Source of the DNA: an uncultured Clostridium sp.
GTDB lineage: Bacteria > Bacillota > Clostridia > Lachnospirales > Lachnospiraceae
NCBI GenBank assembly: GCA_900552885.1
Contig: USBM01000138.1
Location: forward strand, 1 to 6,073
Reading direction: 5' to 3'
Length of the DNA: 6,073 nt
The notes under the pieces were generated by a model. It did no database searches. It saw only the letters and a list, made by a program, of their open reading frames with translations, and was not told where the DNA came from. The position numbers were made by a program, and so were the translations under genes. Within the stretch, counting starts at the first letter, position 1, and every line of letters begins with the position of its first letter. Below are positions 5,985 to 6,073 of this stretch, in pieces.

Positions 5985-6073
5985 CCCTTGCACAGTGTAA
6001 GTGAAACGGACACATGTGTCTAACGGACGCAACGGTCTAGAAAAATTGGTTCCAAGCCGGGGCCGTTCGCACT
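5985..6073 (+). repeat. Start of a longer copy of the intergenic repeat, cut by the window end
   Basis: Nine bases after the sleC stop begins CCCTTGCACAGTGTAAGTGA, which differs by one base from 3475-3494. It continues with AACGGAC instead of the closing arm seen in the first copy. AACGG occurs three times (6005, 6022, 6031), a perfect palindrome GACACATGTGTC lies at 6009-6020, and the end of the window (CCGTT at 6063-6067 and CACT at 6070-6073) pairs with AACGG at 6005-6009 and AGTG at 6000-6003. The closing arm, expected to read ACACTGTGCAAGGG, would lie just beyond the window. No coding potential is seen. Confidence 0.6.

Noticed and set aside
5778..6032. Open frame of 84 codons on the minus strand
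   Set aside because: Antisense to the end of sleC and starts inside the terminal repeat; no support as a gene.

Overview
The window looks like chromosomal DNA from a low-to-mid GC, Gram-positive, anaerobic member of the Clostridia. A Lachnospiraceae-type gut bacterium is my best guess. The reasons are the plsX-rnc pairing, AGGAG-type ribosome binding sites, sigma-A-like promoters with 17-base spacers, and a clostridial-type spore cortex-lytic enzyme (SleC). The species cannot be told from the sequence alone.

Layout from left to right. Bases 39-1753 on the minus strand hold a two-gene unit: plsX (phospholipid synthesis), then rnc (RNase III) two bases further on, read from a TTGTCA-17-TATAGT promoter at 1806-1834. 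Divergent from it, 1937-2764 on the plus strand encodes a formate/nitrite-family channel with its own TATAAT promoter and a hairpin terminator. Next, 2856-3467 encodes a small two-helix membrane protein of unknown role with a C-terminal zinc ribbon. A perfect 15-bp hairpin (3474-3515) separates it from a convergent LacI-family repressor gene (3526-4506, minus). Across a 200-base intergenic region lies sleC (4707-5975, plus), followed by the start of a repeat that runs off the window.

Two points tie the right half together. First, the lacI and sleC promoters stand back to back: a strong sigma-A-type promoter drives lacI, and an exact match to the sigma-K pattern (AC-N16-CATANNNTA) precedes sleC. 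A cre-like LacI-family operator lies inside the lacI promoter. Late mother-cell transcription of sleC suits its lack of a signal peptide. Second, the same 20-base sequence (one mismatch) follows the stop codons of both the zinc-ribbon gene and sleC at nearly the same distance and in the same orientation. It marks a repeat family, short in the first copy and apparently longer in the second. This is the least explained structure in the window. I see no CRISPR array, no transposase gene, no tRNA or rRNA, and no clearly new multi-gene system.
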